Made by a program: the position numbers and the translations under genes
Part shown: one piece after another, positions 1 to 10,924 of the stretch
Numbering within the stretch: the stretch's first letter is position 1
Layout: every line of letters starts with the position of its first letter
Notes under the pieces: generated by a model
What the model saw: the letters and a program-made list of their open reading frames with translations, nothing else
The model's database searches: none
Told to the model about the DNA's origin: nothing
DNA from: Symsagittifera roscoffensis
Taxonomy: Eukaryota > Xenacoelomorpha > Acoela > Convolutidae
NCBI RefSeq assembly: GCF_963678635.1
Contig: NC_087068.1
Coordinates: forward strand, 33,923,436-33,987,435
Length of the DNA: 64,000 nucleotides
Direction: 5' to 3'

Positions 1-579
1 TCAGCTCACGCGTTTTTAAAAACTAATCGACCGAGATGGGATTCAATTCCACGCACATAGACTGTATGGGATGAGCAATCCAGCGCCTTAACCACTGGGC
101 CACCCTGTCTGAGCAGTGTTTATTCGTTTGTTACTGAATCGAACCAATAAAATTTTTAAGGAAAGATGCTCCGCTTCAAATAGAATAATTTTTTTTTGCT
201 CAAAACAAAAAAACTTATCAAATCAAACCATTGTTCGATCAAAGATAGATTTGTATTTGAGGTCTGTGTATTTGAAATGTACTGACGAGTTTAGCACTCT
301 ACAACCTGTTACAGCTTTCAAACTATTAAAGGAAGCGAAACAAAAATTAACGGAAAACCTAGTTTTGAATTGCCCGCATTGAAAAACGATGTTTTTTTTG
401 TGAAAAAAATCGGCGAAAAAAATTGAAGTTTTTCAAAATTCTATTGCTTGAATGGCTTCAATAGAAAAAGCATATTATTGGCCAACCGAACTTCTTCATG
501 AATAAACTTAAGTTTTTGATCTACAAATTTTCCCGGTGAGTTATTAACAAATTGGGTGATCATCAGATTAGTTTTAAAA
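1..579 (-). repeat. tRNA-Ser satellite, inverted left edge (subfamily A)
   Basis: This stretch carries the same unit as the rest of the array but reversed. It has a tRNA-Ser-like copy at 28-109 on the minus strand, then the reversed unit body (cellular-gene content none). Orientation flips at about 575-582, where the reversed text ending in CCCGGTGAGTTATTAAC is followed by forward text beginning ATTAGTTTTAAAAACACC. The tRNA expected at the flip is missing. The 88-codon ORF at 116-382 lies inside the unit body and is not a gene. Confidence 0.8.
28..109 (-). tRNA. tRNA-Ser(GCT)-like copy 1, inverted, degenerate
   Basis: Read on the minus strand, it has acceptor strand GACAGGG against CTCGGTC (one mismatch) with discriminator G. 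The anticodon loop is TTGCTCA (GCT) on a stem with one mismatch. The T-loop is ATTGAAT instead of TTCGAAT, so the Pol III B box is damaged. Probably a pseudo-tRNA. Confidence 0.5.
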
Positions 580-1125
580 ACACCTGAACTGATTTTGGTA
601 AGCAAAAAAACTGATGTTTACTAATTTGTTAATAACTCACCCAGAAACTTACTAGATCAAAAAATTCTAGAGATAGAAACGGCTCGCAAACTTTTGGAAT
701 TTGTCTAGCAATTATACGTTGAAAAAACTTAAGTGTATTCATGAAGAAAGTCGGTTGGCCAAAAATATGCGTTTTTCTATTGAAGCCATTCAAGCAATGG
801 ATTTTTGAAAAACTTCAGGTTTTTTTTGCCGAGTTTTTTCACAATAAAAAATATCGTTTTTCAATGGAGGCAATTCAGAAATAAGTTTTCCTTAATTTTT
901 GTTTCGCTTCCTTTGATAGTTTGAAAGCTGTAACAGGTTGTAGAGTCCTAAACTCGTCATTACATTTCAAATACACAGACATCAAGTTTATCTTTGATCG
1001 AACAATGGTTTGATTTGATAGGTTTTTCTGTTTTGAGCAAAAAAAAATATTCTATTTGAAGCGGTGCATCTTCGCTTTAAAATTTTATTGGTTCAATACA
1101 GTAACAAACGAATGAACTCTAGTCA

Positions 1126-1207
1126 GACAGGGTGGCCGAGTGGTTAAGGCAAAGGAATGCTCATCCAATACAGTCTGCGTGCGTGGGTTTGAATCCCATC
1201 TCTTGCG
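1126..1207 (+). pseudogene. tRNA-Ser(GCT)-like copy 2, damaged 3' end
   Basis: Acceptor 5' strand, D-arm (GGCCGAGTGGTTAAGG) and a GCT anticodon loop are present. The anticodon stem starts AAAGGAA and is broken, and the 3' acceptor strand is CTCTTGC. The following unit body is missing about 300 bp or more, giving a 403-bp unit. Confidence 0.45.
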
Positions 1208-1528
1208 TGGGTTTGCAATTCGTTAATTTTTTGTGTCGCTTCCACTGATAGTTTGAAAGCTGCAACGGGTTGCTTTGAAAATCTTGAAATTTCAGCGAAA
1301 AGAGTTGGTCTGAAAAACTATTTGAACGAATCTTGTTCTAGGACTAGAAAGCTAAATTCGTCATTACATTTCAAATAACAGGACGTCAATTCTATCTTTG
1401 ATCGAACAATGGTTTGATTTGATAGTTTTTTTGTTTTGAGCAAAAAAAATATTCAATTTGAAGCAGAGCATCTTTGCTTCAAAAATTTATTGGTTTGATT
1501 CAATCCACAAACAAAAGATTTCTGGTCA

Positions 1529-1610
1529 GACCGGGTGGCCGAGTGGTTAAGGTGTTGGACTGCTCATCCAATACAGTCTGCTTGCGTGGGTTTGAAACCC
1601 ATCTCTGTCG
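1529..1610 (+). tRNA. tRNA-Ser(GCT)-like copy 3
   Basis: Acceptor GACCGGG/CTCTGTC has one mismatch and is followed by discriminator G. The A box is TGGCCGAGTGG. The anticodon arm TTGGA-CTGCTCA-TCCAA is perfect with anticodon GCT. The T-arm is GTGGG-TTTGAAA-CCCAT, with T in place of the invariant loop C. A TTTTT run begins five bases after the end, as in a Pol III terminator. Confidence 0.55.
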
Positions 1611-2154
1611 ATTAGTTTTTAAAAACAACTGAATTGAATTCGGTAAGCACAACAATTGATTTTTTCTCTAATTTTTTTAATAAATCACCGGGAAAATTAC
1701 ACAATCACAAAAATCTAGAGATAAACTTGGCTCGCAGTTTTTCAAGGTCGTCTAAGCAGAATAGTCAACCAATTAAACGTTGAAAAAATCTAAGTTTATT
1801 CATGAAGAAATTTGGTTGGCCAGTGTTATACGTTTTTCTATTAAAACCATTCAAGCAATGGAAACTTGAAAAACTTCAGGTTTTTTTGGCCGAGTTTTTC
1901 ATGAAAGCTGTAACAGGTTGCTTTTAAAAAATTGTAACTTCAGCGAAACAATTTGGGCTAGAAAAAACAATGTGAACTAGTTCTGTTATAGGACTAGAAG
2001 ACTAAGTTCGTCATAACATTTCAAATACATCGACGTCAAGTCTATTTTTGATCAAACAAGGGCTTTTTTTGATTGGTTTTTTGTTTTGAGCAAAAAAACT
2101 ATTCTTTTTGAAGCGAAGCATCTGTGCTTCATTTTTTTATTGTTTAACTGATCA

Positions 2155-2184
2155 GACAGGGTGGCCGAGTGGTTAAGGTATTGG
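2155..2184 (+). pseudogene. tRNA-Ser-like copy 4, 5' fragment only
   Basis: Only GACAGGG, the D-arm and the start of the anticodon stem remain. At about 2180 the sequence jumps into the middle of a unit body (TTTTTCAGGTTTTTTTGGCC), deleting the rest of the tRNA and about 300 bp. Confidence 0.5.
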
Positions 2185-2574
2185 TTTTTAAGGTATTCAT
2201 TTTTCAGGTTTTTTTGGCCAAGTTTTTCCACAAAAAAGTTATAGTTTTCCAATGGAAGCAATATAAAATTAGGTTCTCCTCAATTTTTTGTTTCGCATCG
2301 TTTGATAGTTTCGAACCTCTAACAGGTGGCTAAGAATTTTTAGCGAAAAGAATTGTTCTATAAAAAGATTTGCACTAGTCCTGTTCTAAGACTAGTGAGC
2401 TTATTTCATCAATACAATTCATATACCCAACGTCAAGTCTAGTTTTGATCGAACAATGGCTTGATTTGATACGTTTTTTGTTCTGAGCTGATAATTATTC
2501 TATGTGAAGCGGATCATCTCTGCTTTAAACTTTTATTGGTTCGATTCAATTAATAAACGACTGAACTCTGGTCA

Positions 2575-2656
2575 GACAAGGTGGCCGGGTGGTTAAGGCG
2601 TTGGACTGCTCATCCAATGCAGTGTGCGTGCGTGGGTTTGAATCCCATCTCTGTCG
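2575..2656 (+). tRNA. tRNA-Ser(GCT)-like copy 5
   Basis: Acceptor GACAAGG/CTCTGTC has one A-C mismatch. The D-arm is GGCCGGGTGG, with one change in the A box. The anticodon arm TTGGA-CTGCTCA-TCCAA is perfect. The T-loop is TTTGAAT. A T-run terminator follows (the flank is ATTAGCTTTTAAAA, so only four Ts). Confidence 0.55.
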
Positions 2657-3300
2657 ATTAGCTTTTAAAAACACCTGAACTGAATTCGGTAAGCACAACA
2701 ATTGATGTTTACCTAATTTGATAAAAACTCACCGGGAAATTTACTTAATTACAAAATTCTGAGATAAAATTGGCTCGCAAACGTTTTATTTTCGTCTAAG
2801 CAGAAAAGTGAAGCAATTAAACGTTGAAAAAGTTTAAGTTCATTCAAAAAAAATTGGTCGGCCAATGTTATACGTTTTTCTTTTGGAACCATTCAAGTAA
2901 TGGAATTTTAAAAAACTTCAAGTTACTTTTTTGGCCCAATTTTTTCATAAAAAAATCATAATTTTTAAATGGAAGCAGATCAAAATTAAAAATCCTTAAT
3001 TTTTTGTTTCGCTTCCTCTGATAGTTTGAAAGATGTAACAGGTTGCTTCGAAAAACTGAAATTTCAGCGAAACGATTTGGTCTGAAAAACTACTTGAACC
3101 AGTCTTGTTTTAGGACTAGAGTGCTTAATTCGTCATTAAATTTCAAATACACAGACCTCAAGTCTATCTTTGATCAAACAATGGTTTGATTTGATGTTTT
3201 TTTTGTTATGAGCAAAAAAAAACATCCTATTTGAAGTGGAGCATCTTTGCTTTAAAACTTTATTGGTTCGATTCAGTAATAAACTAATGAACTCTGGTCA

Positions 3301-3382
3301 GACAGAGTGGGCGAGTGGTTAAGGCTGTGGACTGCTCATCCAATACAGTCTGTGTGCGTGGGTTCGAATCCCATCTCTTTCG
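3301..3382 (+). tRNA. tRNA-Ser(GCT)-like copy 6, canonical T-loop
   Basis: Acceptor GACAGAG/CTCTTTC has one mismatch. This is the first copy with a canonical TTCGAAT T-loop, giving a consensus B box GGTTCGAATCC. The anticodon loop is CTGCTCA (GCT), with one mismatch in its stem (GTGGA/TCCAA). The A box is altered to TGGGCGAGTGG. A TTTTT run follows. Confidence 0.55.
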
Positions 3383-4030
3383 ATTAGTTTTTAAAAACAC
3401 CTCAACTGATTTCGGTAAGCACAACAATTGATGTTTACCTAAATTGTTAATAACTCACCGGGAAATTTTACTAAACTACAAAATTCTAGAGATAAATTTG
3501 GCTCGCAACCTTTTCAAATTGTCTAAGCACAATAGTCAAGCAATTAAAAGTTGAAAAAATTCAAGTTTAGTCATGAAGAAAATCGGTTTGCCAATGTTAT
3601 ACGTTTGTGTATTAAAGCCATTCAAGCAATGGAATTTTGATAAACTTCAGCTTTTTTTGGGCGAGTTTTTCCACAACAAAGTTATCGTTTTTCAATGGAA
3701 GCAAATCAAAATCAAGTTTTTTTTGAATTTTTGTTTCGCTTCCTTTGATAGTTTGAAAGTTGTAACAGGTTGCTTTTAAAAACTTGAAATTTCAGCGGAA
3801 CGAGCTGATCTGAAAAACTATTCGATCTAGTCTTGTACTAGGACTAGAGTGCAAAATTCTTCATTAATATTCAAATACACAGAAGTCAAGTCTATCTTTG
3901 ATCGAACAATGGTTTGATTTGATAGGTTTTCTTTGTTTTGAACAAAAAAAATATTCTATTTGAAGCGAAGCATCTTTGCTTCAGTTTTTCATTGTTTCGA
4001 TTCAATTAACCATTGAATGACCTCTAGTCA

Positions 4031-4112
4031 GACAGGGTGGCCGAGTGGTTAAGGGGTTTGTCTGCTAAGTCAAAAAGTTCTGCTTGCATGGGTTCGAAGC
4101 ACATCTATGTCG
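4031..4112 (+). pseudogene. tRNA-Ser-like copy 7, diverged anticodon arm
   Basis: The acceptor pairs except at one position (CTATGTC) and the T-loop is TTCGAAG. The anticodon region GTTTGTCTGCTAAGTCAAAA no longer forms a proper stem, although GCT is still readable. It is nearly identical to the copy at 6218, which marks the 2.18-kb higher-order repeat. Confidence 0.5.
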
Positions 4113-4788
4113 ATTAATTTTTTAAAAACACCTGATCACCTGAACTGAATTCGGTAAGCACAACAATTGAGGATTACCTAATTTGTTAAAAACTCACAAG
4201 GAAACTTACTAAATCGCAAATTTCTGGAGATATAATTGGCTCGCAAACAGTTCAAATTCGTCTAAGCAGACTAGTCAAGCAATTAGACAATGACCAATTT
4301 TAAATTTAAGTTGAAAAATTTAAGTTTATTCATGAAGAAAATCGGTCGGCCAATGTTTTACGTTTCTCCATTGAAACCATTCAAGTGATGGAATTTTGAA
4401 AAAAAATCTAGTTAATTTTTTGGCCCAGTTTTTGACAAAAAAATCATCGTTTTCAAAAGGAAGCAGATCCAAATGAAAAACTCTTTAAATTTTCGTTTCG
4501 CTTCCACTGATAGTTTGAAAGCTGTAACAGGTTGCTCTGAAAAACTTGAAACTTGAAACGATTTGGTCGGAAAAACTATTTAAACTAGTCTTGTTCTAGG
4601 ACTAGAGTGCTAAATTCGTCATTACATTTCACATACCAAGACGCCAAGTCTTTCTTTGATCGAACAATGGTTTGATTTAATAGGTGTTTTTGTTTTGAGC
4701 AAAAAAATATAATCTTTTTGAAGCGGATCATCTTTACTTCAAAACTTTATTGGTTTGATTCAATTAACAAACAAATGAACTCTGGTCC

Positions 4789-4870
4789 GACAGGGTGGCC
4801 GAGTGAATAATGCGTTGGACTGCTCATCTAATACAGTATGCGTGCGTGGGTTTGAATCCCATCTCTGTCG
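4789..4870 (+). tRNA. tRNA-Ser(GCT)-like copy 8
   Basis: Acceptor GACAGGG/CTCTGTC pairs fully, counting one G-U. The anticodon arm TTGGA-CTGCTCA-TCTAA pairs with one G-U. The D-arm is changed to GAGTGAATAATGCG, which disrupts the A box. The T-loop is TTTGAAT. Probably a non-functional tRNA with a good outline. Confidence 0.5.
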
Positions 4871-5307
4871 ATAAGTTTTTGAAAATACCTGAATTGAATT
4901 CAGTAAGCACAACAATTGATGTTTACCTAATTTTCTTATAACTCACCGGGAAAATTAATAAATCACAAAAATCTAGAGAAAAAATTGGCTCGCCAACTTT
5001 TAAATTTTGTCTAAACAGAATAGTCAACCAATTAAACGTTGAAAAACTTAAGTTTAATCATGAAGAAAATCGGTTGGCCAGTGTTATACGTTTTTCTAAT
5101 AAAGCCATTCAAGCAATGGAAAATTGAAAACCTTCAGATTGTTTTGGCCAAGTTTTCCCACAAAAAAAGTCATAGTTTTTCTATGGAAGCAATTCAAAAC
5201 TAAGTTTTCCTTAAATTTTTGTTTCGCTTCCTTTGATAGTTTGAAAGGTTGCTTTTAAAAAAATGAAATTCTACCGAAACTGTTTGGTCTAGAAAAAAAA
5301 TTGTGAA

Positions 5308-5328
5308 CTAGTCCTGTTCTAGGACTAG
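5308..5328. promoter_or_regulatory. Conserved dyad in satellite unit (example copy)
   Basis: Perfect 8-bp arms CTAGTCCT and AGGACTAG flank GTTCT. The same perfect dyad is at 7437-7457 and 8099-8119. One-mismatch forms occur in nearly every A unit, about 150-180 bp before the tRNA-like segment. B units keep a weaker form (CAGTCCTGTTCTAAGACTAG). It could be a protein-binding site or a hairpin; its function is unknown. Confidence 0.6.
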
Positions 5329-5486
5329 AAAGCTAATTTCGTCATTACAGTTCAAATACATAGACGTCAAGTCTATTTTTGATCTAACCAGGGCTTTGTT
5401 TGATAGGTTTTTTGTTTTGAGCAAAAAAAAACATTCAATTTGAAGCGAACCATCTGTGCTTCAATTTTTTATTGTTTCACTGATAA

Positions 5487-5568
5487 GACAGGGTGGCCGA
5501 GTGGTTAAGGTGTTGGACTGCTCTTCCAAGACAGTTTGCGTGCGTGGGTTTGAATCCCATCTCTGTCG
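5487..5568 (+). tRNA. tRNA-Ser(GCT)-like copy 9, among the best preserved
   Basis: Acceptor GACAGGG/CTCTGTC is complete with discriminator G. The A box TGGCCGAGTGG is intact. The anticodon arm TTGGA-CTGCTCT-TCCAA is perfect with GCT. The T-arm GTGGG-TTTGAAT-CCCAT has a T in place of the invariant C of TTC. The variable region is 14 nt, but its stem is weak compared with usual tRNA-Ser. A TTTTT run follows after five bases. Whether it is transcribed or charged cannot be judged here. Confidence 0.6.
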
Positions 5569-6217
5569 ATTAGTTTTTAGAAACACCGAAGTGAATTAGG
5601 TAAGCACAACAATTGATGTTTTTCTAATTTGTTGATAACTCACCGTGAAATTTACTAAATCTCAAAAATAAAAGAGAGAAAAAAGGCTCGCTAATTTTTC
5701 AATTTCATCTAAGCAGAATAGTCAAGCAATAGACCGTTGAAAAAATTTAAGTTTATTCCTGAAGAAATTCGGCTGGCCAATGTTATACGTTTTTCTAATA
5801 AAGCCATTCAAGCAGAGGAATTTTGAAAAACTTCAGGTTTTTTTGGCCGAGTTTTTCCACAAAAAAAAATTACCATTTTTCAATGGAAACAAATCAAAAT
5901 TAAGTTTTTCTTAAATTTTTGTTTCGCTTCCTTTGATAGTTTGAAAGCTGTAACAGGTTGCTTTTAACAACTTGAAATTTCAGCGGAACGAGCTGATCTG
6001 AAAAACTGTTTGAACTAGTCTTGTACTAGGACTAGAGTGCAAAATTCGTCATGAATTTTCAAATACACAGAAGTCAAGTCTATCTTTGATCGAACAATGG
6101 TTTGATTTGATAGGTTTTCTTTGTTTTGAACAAAAAAGTATTCTATTTGAAGCGAAGCATCTTTGCTTCAGTTTTTCATTGTTTCGATTCAATTTACCAT
6201 TGAATGACCTCTGGTCA

Positions 6218-6299
6218 GACAGGGTGGCCGAGTGGTTAAGGGGTTTGTCTGCTAAGTCAAAACGTTCTGCTTGCATGGGTTCGAAGCACATCTATGTCG
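6218..6299 (+). pseudogene. tRNA-Ser-like copy 10, twin of copy 7
   Basis: It shares the diagnostic GGGTTTGTCTGCTAAGTCAA anticodon region and the CTATGTC 3' acceptor strand with the copy at 4031, 2,187 bp upstream. The anticodon stem is broken. Confidence 0.5.
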
Positions 6300-6965
6300 A
6301 TTAATTTTTTAAAAGCACCTGAACACCTGAACTGAATTCGGTAAGCACAACAATTGAGGATTGCCTAATTTGTTAAAAATTCACAAGGAAACTTACTAAA
6401 TCACAATATTCTGGAGATAGAATTGGCTCGCAAACAGTTCAAATTCGTCTAAGCAGACTAGTCAAGCAATTAAACAATGACCAATTTTAAATTTAAGTTG
6501 AAAAATTTAAGTTTATTCATGAAGAAAATCGGTCGGCCAATGTTATACGTTTTTCCATTGAAACCATTCAAGTGATGCAATTTTGAAAAAAATTCTAGTT
6601 AATTTTTTGGCCCAGTTTTTTGACAAAAAAATCATCGTTTTCAAAAGGAAGCTGATCCAAATTAAAAATTCTTTAAATTTTTTGTTTCGCTTCCACTGAT
6701 AGTTTGAAAGCTGTAACTTGAAATTTCAGCGAATCGATTTGGTCGGAAAAACTATTTGAACTTGTCTTGTTCTAGGACTAGAGTGCTAAATTCGTCATTA
6801 TGATTCAAATACCAAGACGCCAAGTCTTTCTTTGATCGAACAATGGTTTGATTTGATAGGTTTTTTTGTTTTGAGCAAAAAAAATATAATCTTTTTGAAG
6901 CGGATCATCTTTACTTCAAAATTTTATTGGTTTGAGTCAATTAACAAACAAATGAACTATGGTCA

Positions 6966-7047
6966 GACAGGGTGGCCGATTGGTTAATGCGTTGGACTGC
7001 TCTTCTAATACAGTCTGCGTGCGTGGGTTTGAATCCCATCTCTGTCG
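6966..7047 (+). tRNA. tRNA-Ser(GCT)-like copy 11, twin of copy 8
   Basis: The acceptor pairs fully. The D-arm is GGCCGATTGGTTAATGCG, with the A box altered at one G. The anticodon arm TTGGA-CTGCTCT-TCTAA pairs with one G-U. The T-loop is TTTGAAT. It corresponds to the copy at 4789 in the 2.18-kb higher-order repeat. Confidence 0.5.
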
Positions 7048-7616
7048 ATAAGTTTTTGAAAATACTTGAATTGAATTCATTAAGCACAACAATTGATGTT
7101 TACCTAATTTTCTATTAACTCACCGGGAAAATTACCAAATCACAAAAATGTAGAGAAAAACTTGGCTCGCCAACTTTTCAAGTTTGTCTAAGCAGAATAG
7201 TCAACCAATTAAACGTTGAAAAATTTAAGTTTAATCATGAAGAAAATCGGTTGGCCAGGGCTTTTTGGCCGAGTTTTTCCACAGAAAAATTTATCGTTTT
7301 TCAATGGAAACAAATCAAAATTAAGTTTTTCTTAATTTTTTGTTTCGCTTCCTTTGATAGTTTGAAAGCTGTAACAGGTTGCTTTTAACAACTTGAAATT
7401 TCAGCGAAACAAACTGGGTTAGACAAGTTGTTTGATCTAGTCCTGTTCTAGGACTAGAAAACTAAAACTCTCAATACATTTCAAATACATAGACATCAAG
7501 TCTATTTTTGATCGAACAAAGGTTTTATTTGATAGGTTATTTATTTTGAGCAAAAAAAAACATTCTTTTACAACCGAAGCGTTTTTGCTTCAGCTTTTTT
7601 ATTGTTTCTCTGGTCA

Positions 7617-7698
7617 GACAGGGTTGCCGAGTGGTTAAGGTGTTCGACTGCTCTTCCAATACAGTCTGCGTGCGTGGGTTTGAATCCCATCTCTGTCG
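7617..7698 (+). tRNA. tRNA-Ser(GCT)-like copy 12
   Basis: The acceptor is complete. The A box reads TTGCCGAGTGG. The anticodon stem TTCGA/TCCAA has one C-C mismatch, with loop CTGCTCT (GCT). The T-loop is TTTGAAT. It corresponds to the copy at 5487; its preceding unit has an extra internal deletion near 7,258. Confidence 0.5.
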
Positions 7699-8298
7699 AT
7701 TAGTTTTTAGAAACACCGAACTGAATATGGTAAGCACAACAATTGATGTTTACCTAATTTGTTGATAACTCACCGTGAAATTTACTAAATCACAAAATCA
7801 AGAGAAAAAATTGGCTCACAATTGTTTCAAATTCGTCTAAGCAGAATTGTCAAGCAAAAAACGTTGCAAATTGATATTTATTCATGAAAAGATTCGGCTG
7901 GTCAATGTTATACGTTTTTCTAATAAAGCCATTCAAGCAATGAACTTTTAAAAAACTTCTGGTTTTTTTTGGCCGAAACTTTCCACAAAAAACCTATCGA
8001 TTTTTGTTTCGCTTCTTTTGATAGTTTGAAAGCTGTAACAGGTTGCTTTTCAAAACTGAAATTTCAGCGAAACAATTTGGAATAAAAAACAATTTGAACT
8101 AGTCCTGTTCTAGGACTAGAAAACTAAAATTGTCAATTCATTTCGAATACAAAGACGTCAAGTCTATTTTTGATCGAAAAATGGCTTGGATTGACGGGTT
8201 TTTTGTTTTGAGCAAAAAAAAATCCTATTTGAAGTGAAGCATCTCTGCTTGATTTTTTTTTGCTTCGATTCAATTTACCATTGAGTGAATTCTGGTTA

Positions 8299-8380
8299 GG
8301 CAGGGTTGCGGAGAGGTTAAAGCGGTTGACTGCTGACCCCATACGTTTTGCTTGCGTGGGTTCGAATCCTATCTCTGTCG
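8299..8380 (+). pseudogene. tRNA-Ser-like copy 13, intact B box, broken anticodon stem
   Basis: Acceptor GGCAGGG/CTCTGTC pairs if G-U is allowed. GGTTCGAATCC is a perfect B-box match. The D-arm (TTGCGGAGAGG) and the anticodon stem (GTTGA/CCCCA) are degraded, with loop CTGCTGA. It is the first of three copies (8299, 10843, 13388) spaced about 2,545 bp apart. Confidence 0.5.
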
Positions 8381-8927
8381 ATTAGTTTTTTTTTAAAACC
8401 CCTGAACTGAATTCGGTAAGCACAAAAACTGATGTTTATCTAGTTTGTTAAGAACTCACCGGGAAATTTACTAAATCACAAAACTCTAATCTCAGCAGAC
8501 TAGTCAAGCAAAAAAACAATGACAAAGTTTAAGTTTTTTTTCATAAGGAAAATTGGTTTGCCAATTTTATACATTTTTCTTTATTTTCATTTCGCTTCTT
8601 CTGATAGTTTGAAAGCTTTAACAGGTTGCTTTGAAAAACTTGAAACTTCAGCGAAACAAACTGGGTTACAAAAATTGTTTGATCTAGTCCTGTTCTAACG
8701 ATTTGGTCTGAAAAACGATTTGAACTAGTCTTGATGTAGGACTAGAGTGCCAAGTTTGTCATTACATTTCAAATACACAGACGTCAAGTCATCTTTGATC
8801 GAACAATGGTTTGATTTGATAGGTTTTTTTTGTTTCTAGCAAAAAAAATATACTATTTGAAGCCGAGCATCTTTGCTTCAAAGTTTTATTGGTTCGATTC
8901 AACTAACAACCGAATGACCTCAGGTTA

Positions 8928-9009
8928 GACAGGGTGGCCGACTGGTTAAGGCTTTAGACTGCTCATCCAATACAGTCTGCGTGCTTGGTTTTGAATCCCA
9001 TCTCTGTCG
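8928..9009 (+). tRNA. tRNA-Ser(GCT)-like copy 14
   Basis: The acceptor is complete and the anticodon loop is CTGCTCA (GCT) on TTAGA/TCCAA, with one mismatch. The T-arm is changed to CTTGGTTTTGAATCCCAT, so the B box is weak. It recurs at 11465 and 14007 as the second member of the 2.54-kb higher-order repeat. Confidence 0.45.
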
Positions 9010-9668
9010 ATGATTAGTTTTTAAAAACACCTCAACTGAATTCGATAAGCATAATTGATATTTACCTAAATTGTTATTAACTCATCGGAAAATTTACTAA
9101 ATCACAAAGTTCTAGAGATAAAATTTTCTCGCAAACTTTTCAAAATTGTCTAAGCAGAATAGCCAAGCAATTAAACAATGACAAATTTTATTTTTTTTTT
9201 CATAAAAAAATTTGGTTGGCCAATGTCATACGTTTCTCTATGTAAACCTTTCAAGTAATGAAATTTTGAAAAATTTCAAGTTATTTTTTTGGCCCAGTTT
9301 TTTTTTTCCACAAACAGCATCGTTTTTAAATGGAAGCAGATCAAAATTAAACTTTCCTCAAATTTTTGTTTCGCTTCCTCTGATAGCTTGAAAGTTGTAA
9401 CAGGTTGCTATGAAAAAACTTGAAATTTCAGCGAAACGCATTGGTCTGAAAACACGATTTCAACTAGTCTCGTTCTGAGACTAGAGCGCTAAATTCGTCA
9501 TTACATTTCAAATACACAGATTTCAAGTCTATCTTTGATCGAACAGTGGTTTGATTTGATAATTTTTTTTTGTTCTGAGCAAAAGTTAATAATCTTTTTG
9601 AAGCGGAGCATCTTTGCTTGAAAGTTTTTTTGGTTCAATTCAATAAACAAACGAATGCCCGCTGTTCG

Positions 9669-9750
9669 GACAAGGAGGCCGAGTTGTTAAGGTGTTGGAC
9701 TGCTCTTCCAATATAGTCTGCGTGCGTGGGTTTGAACCCCATCTCTGTCG
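9669..9750 (+). tRNA. tRNA-Ser(GCT)-like copy 15
   Basis: Acceptor GACAAGG/CTCTGTC has one mismatch. The anticodon arm TTGGA-CTGCTCT-TCCAA is perfect. GAGTTGTTAAGG in the D-loop replaces one of the invariant Gs. The T-loop is TTTGAAC. It is the third member of the 2.54-kb higher-order repeat (also 12213 and 14761). Confidence 0.45.
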
Positions 9751-10189
9751 ATTAGTTTTCAAAAATACCTGAACTGAATCCGGAGCACAACAATTGATGT
9801 TTACCTAAATTGTTAATAACTCACCGGGAAACATACAAAATCACAAAATTCTAGAGATAAAATTGGCTCGCAAATTTTTCAAATTCGTCTAAGCAGAATA
9901 TTCAAGCAATTAAACGTTGAAAAATTTTAAGTTTATTCCTGAAGAAAATCGGTTGGTCAATGTTAACGTTTTTCTAATAAAGCCATTCAAGCAATGGAAC
10001 TTTGAAAAATTTCAGGTTTTTTTGGCCGTGTTTTTCCACAAAAAACTTATCGTTTCTCAATGGAAGCATTTCAAAACTAAGTTTTCCTTAAATTTTTGTT
10101 TCGCTTCCTTTGATTGTTTGAAATTTGAAACAGGTTGCTTTAAAAAACTTGAAATTTCAGCGAAACGATTTGGTCTGAAAAAAGGTTTG

Positions 10190-10216
10190 AACTTACCTTG
10201 AATACCATCTCTGTCA
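10190..10216 (+). pseudogene. tRNA-Ser 3' remnant at a shared deletion
   Basis: Only TTGAATACCATCTCTGTC-like 3' sequence remains, joined directly to the unit body at TTTGAAC. The dyad, the inverted repeat and most of the tRNA are deleted. The same join recurs near 12,738-12,763 and 15,281-15,308, so the deletion predates the 2.54-kb amplification. Confidence 0.55.
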
Positions 10217-10842
10217 ATTTGTTTTTAAAAACTCCTGAACTGAATTCGGTAAGCACAACAATTGATGTTTACCTAATTTGTTAATAACTCACCGGAAAAT
10301 TTACAAAATCACAAATTTCTAGAGATAAAATTGGCTCGAAAATTTTTCAAATTCGTCTCAGCAGAATAGTCAAGCAATTAAACGTTGAAAAATTTTAGGT
10401 TTATTTATGAAGAAAATCGGTTGGCCAATGCTACTTTTTTCTATCTAAACCAATCAAGGAATTTACTTTCTTGGCCCAGTTTTCTTTTTCAAAAAAAGAA
10501 TCGTTTTTAAATGGAAGCAGATCAAAATTAAAGTTTTACTTAATTTTTTGTTTCGCTTCCTCTGATAGTTTGAAAGCTGTAATAAGTTGCTTTGAAAAAT
10601 TTGAATTTTCAGCGAAACGATATGGTCTAAAATAATATTTAAACTAGTCTCGTTCTAGGACTAGAGTGCTAAATTCGTCATTACATTACAAATACACAGA
10701 CCTCAAGTCTATTTTTGATCGAAAATTGGCTTGATTTGACGGGTTTTTTGTTTTGAGCAAAAAAAATTCGTATTTGAAATGAAGCATCTTTGCTTAATTT
10801 TTTTTGTTTCGACTCAATTTACCATTGAATGAACTCTGGTTA

Positions 10843-10924
10843 AGCAGGGGTGCCGAGAGGTTAAAGCGGTTGACTGCTGACACCATACGTTTTGCTTGCG
10901 TGGGTTCGAGTCCCATCTCTGACG
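10843..10924 (+). pseudogene. tRNA-Ser-like copy 16, intact B box
   Basis: GGTTCGAGTCC matches the B-box consensus. The anticodon stem and D-arm carry the same changes as copy 13. The 3' acceptor strand is CTCTGAC, which weakens pairing. Confidence 0.45.
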
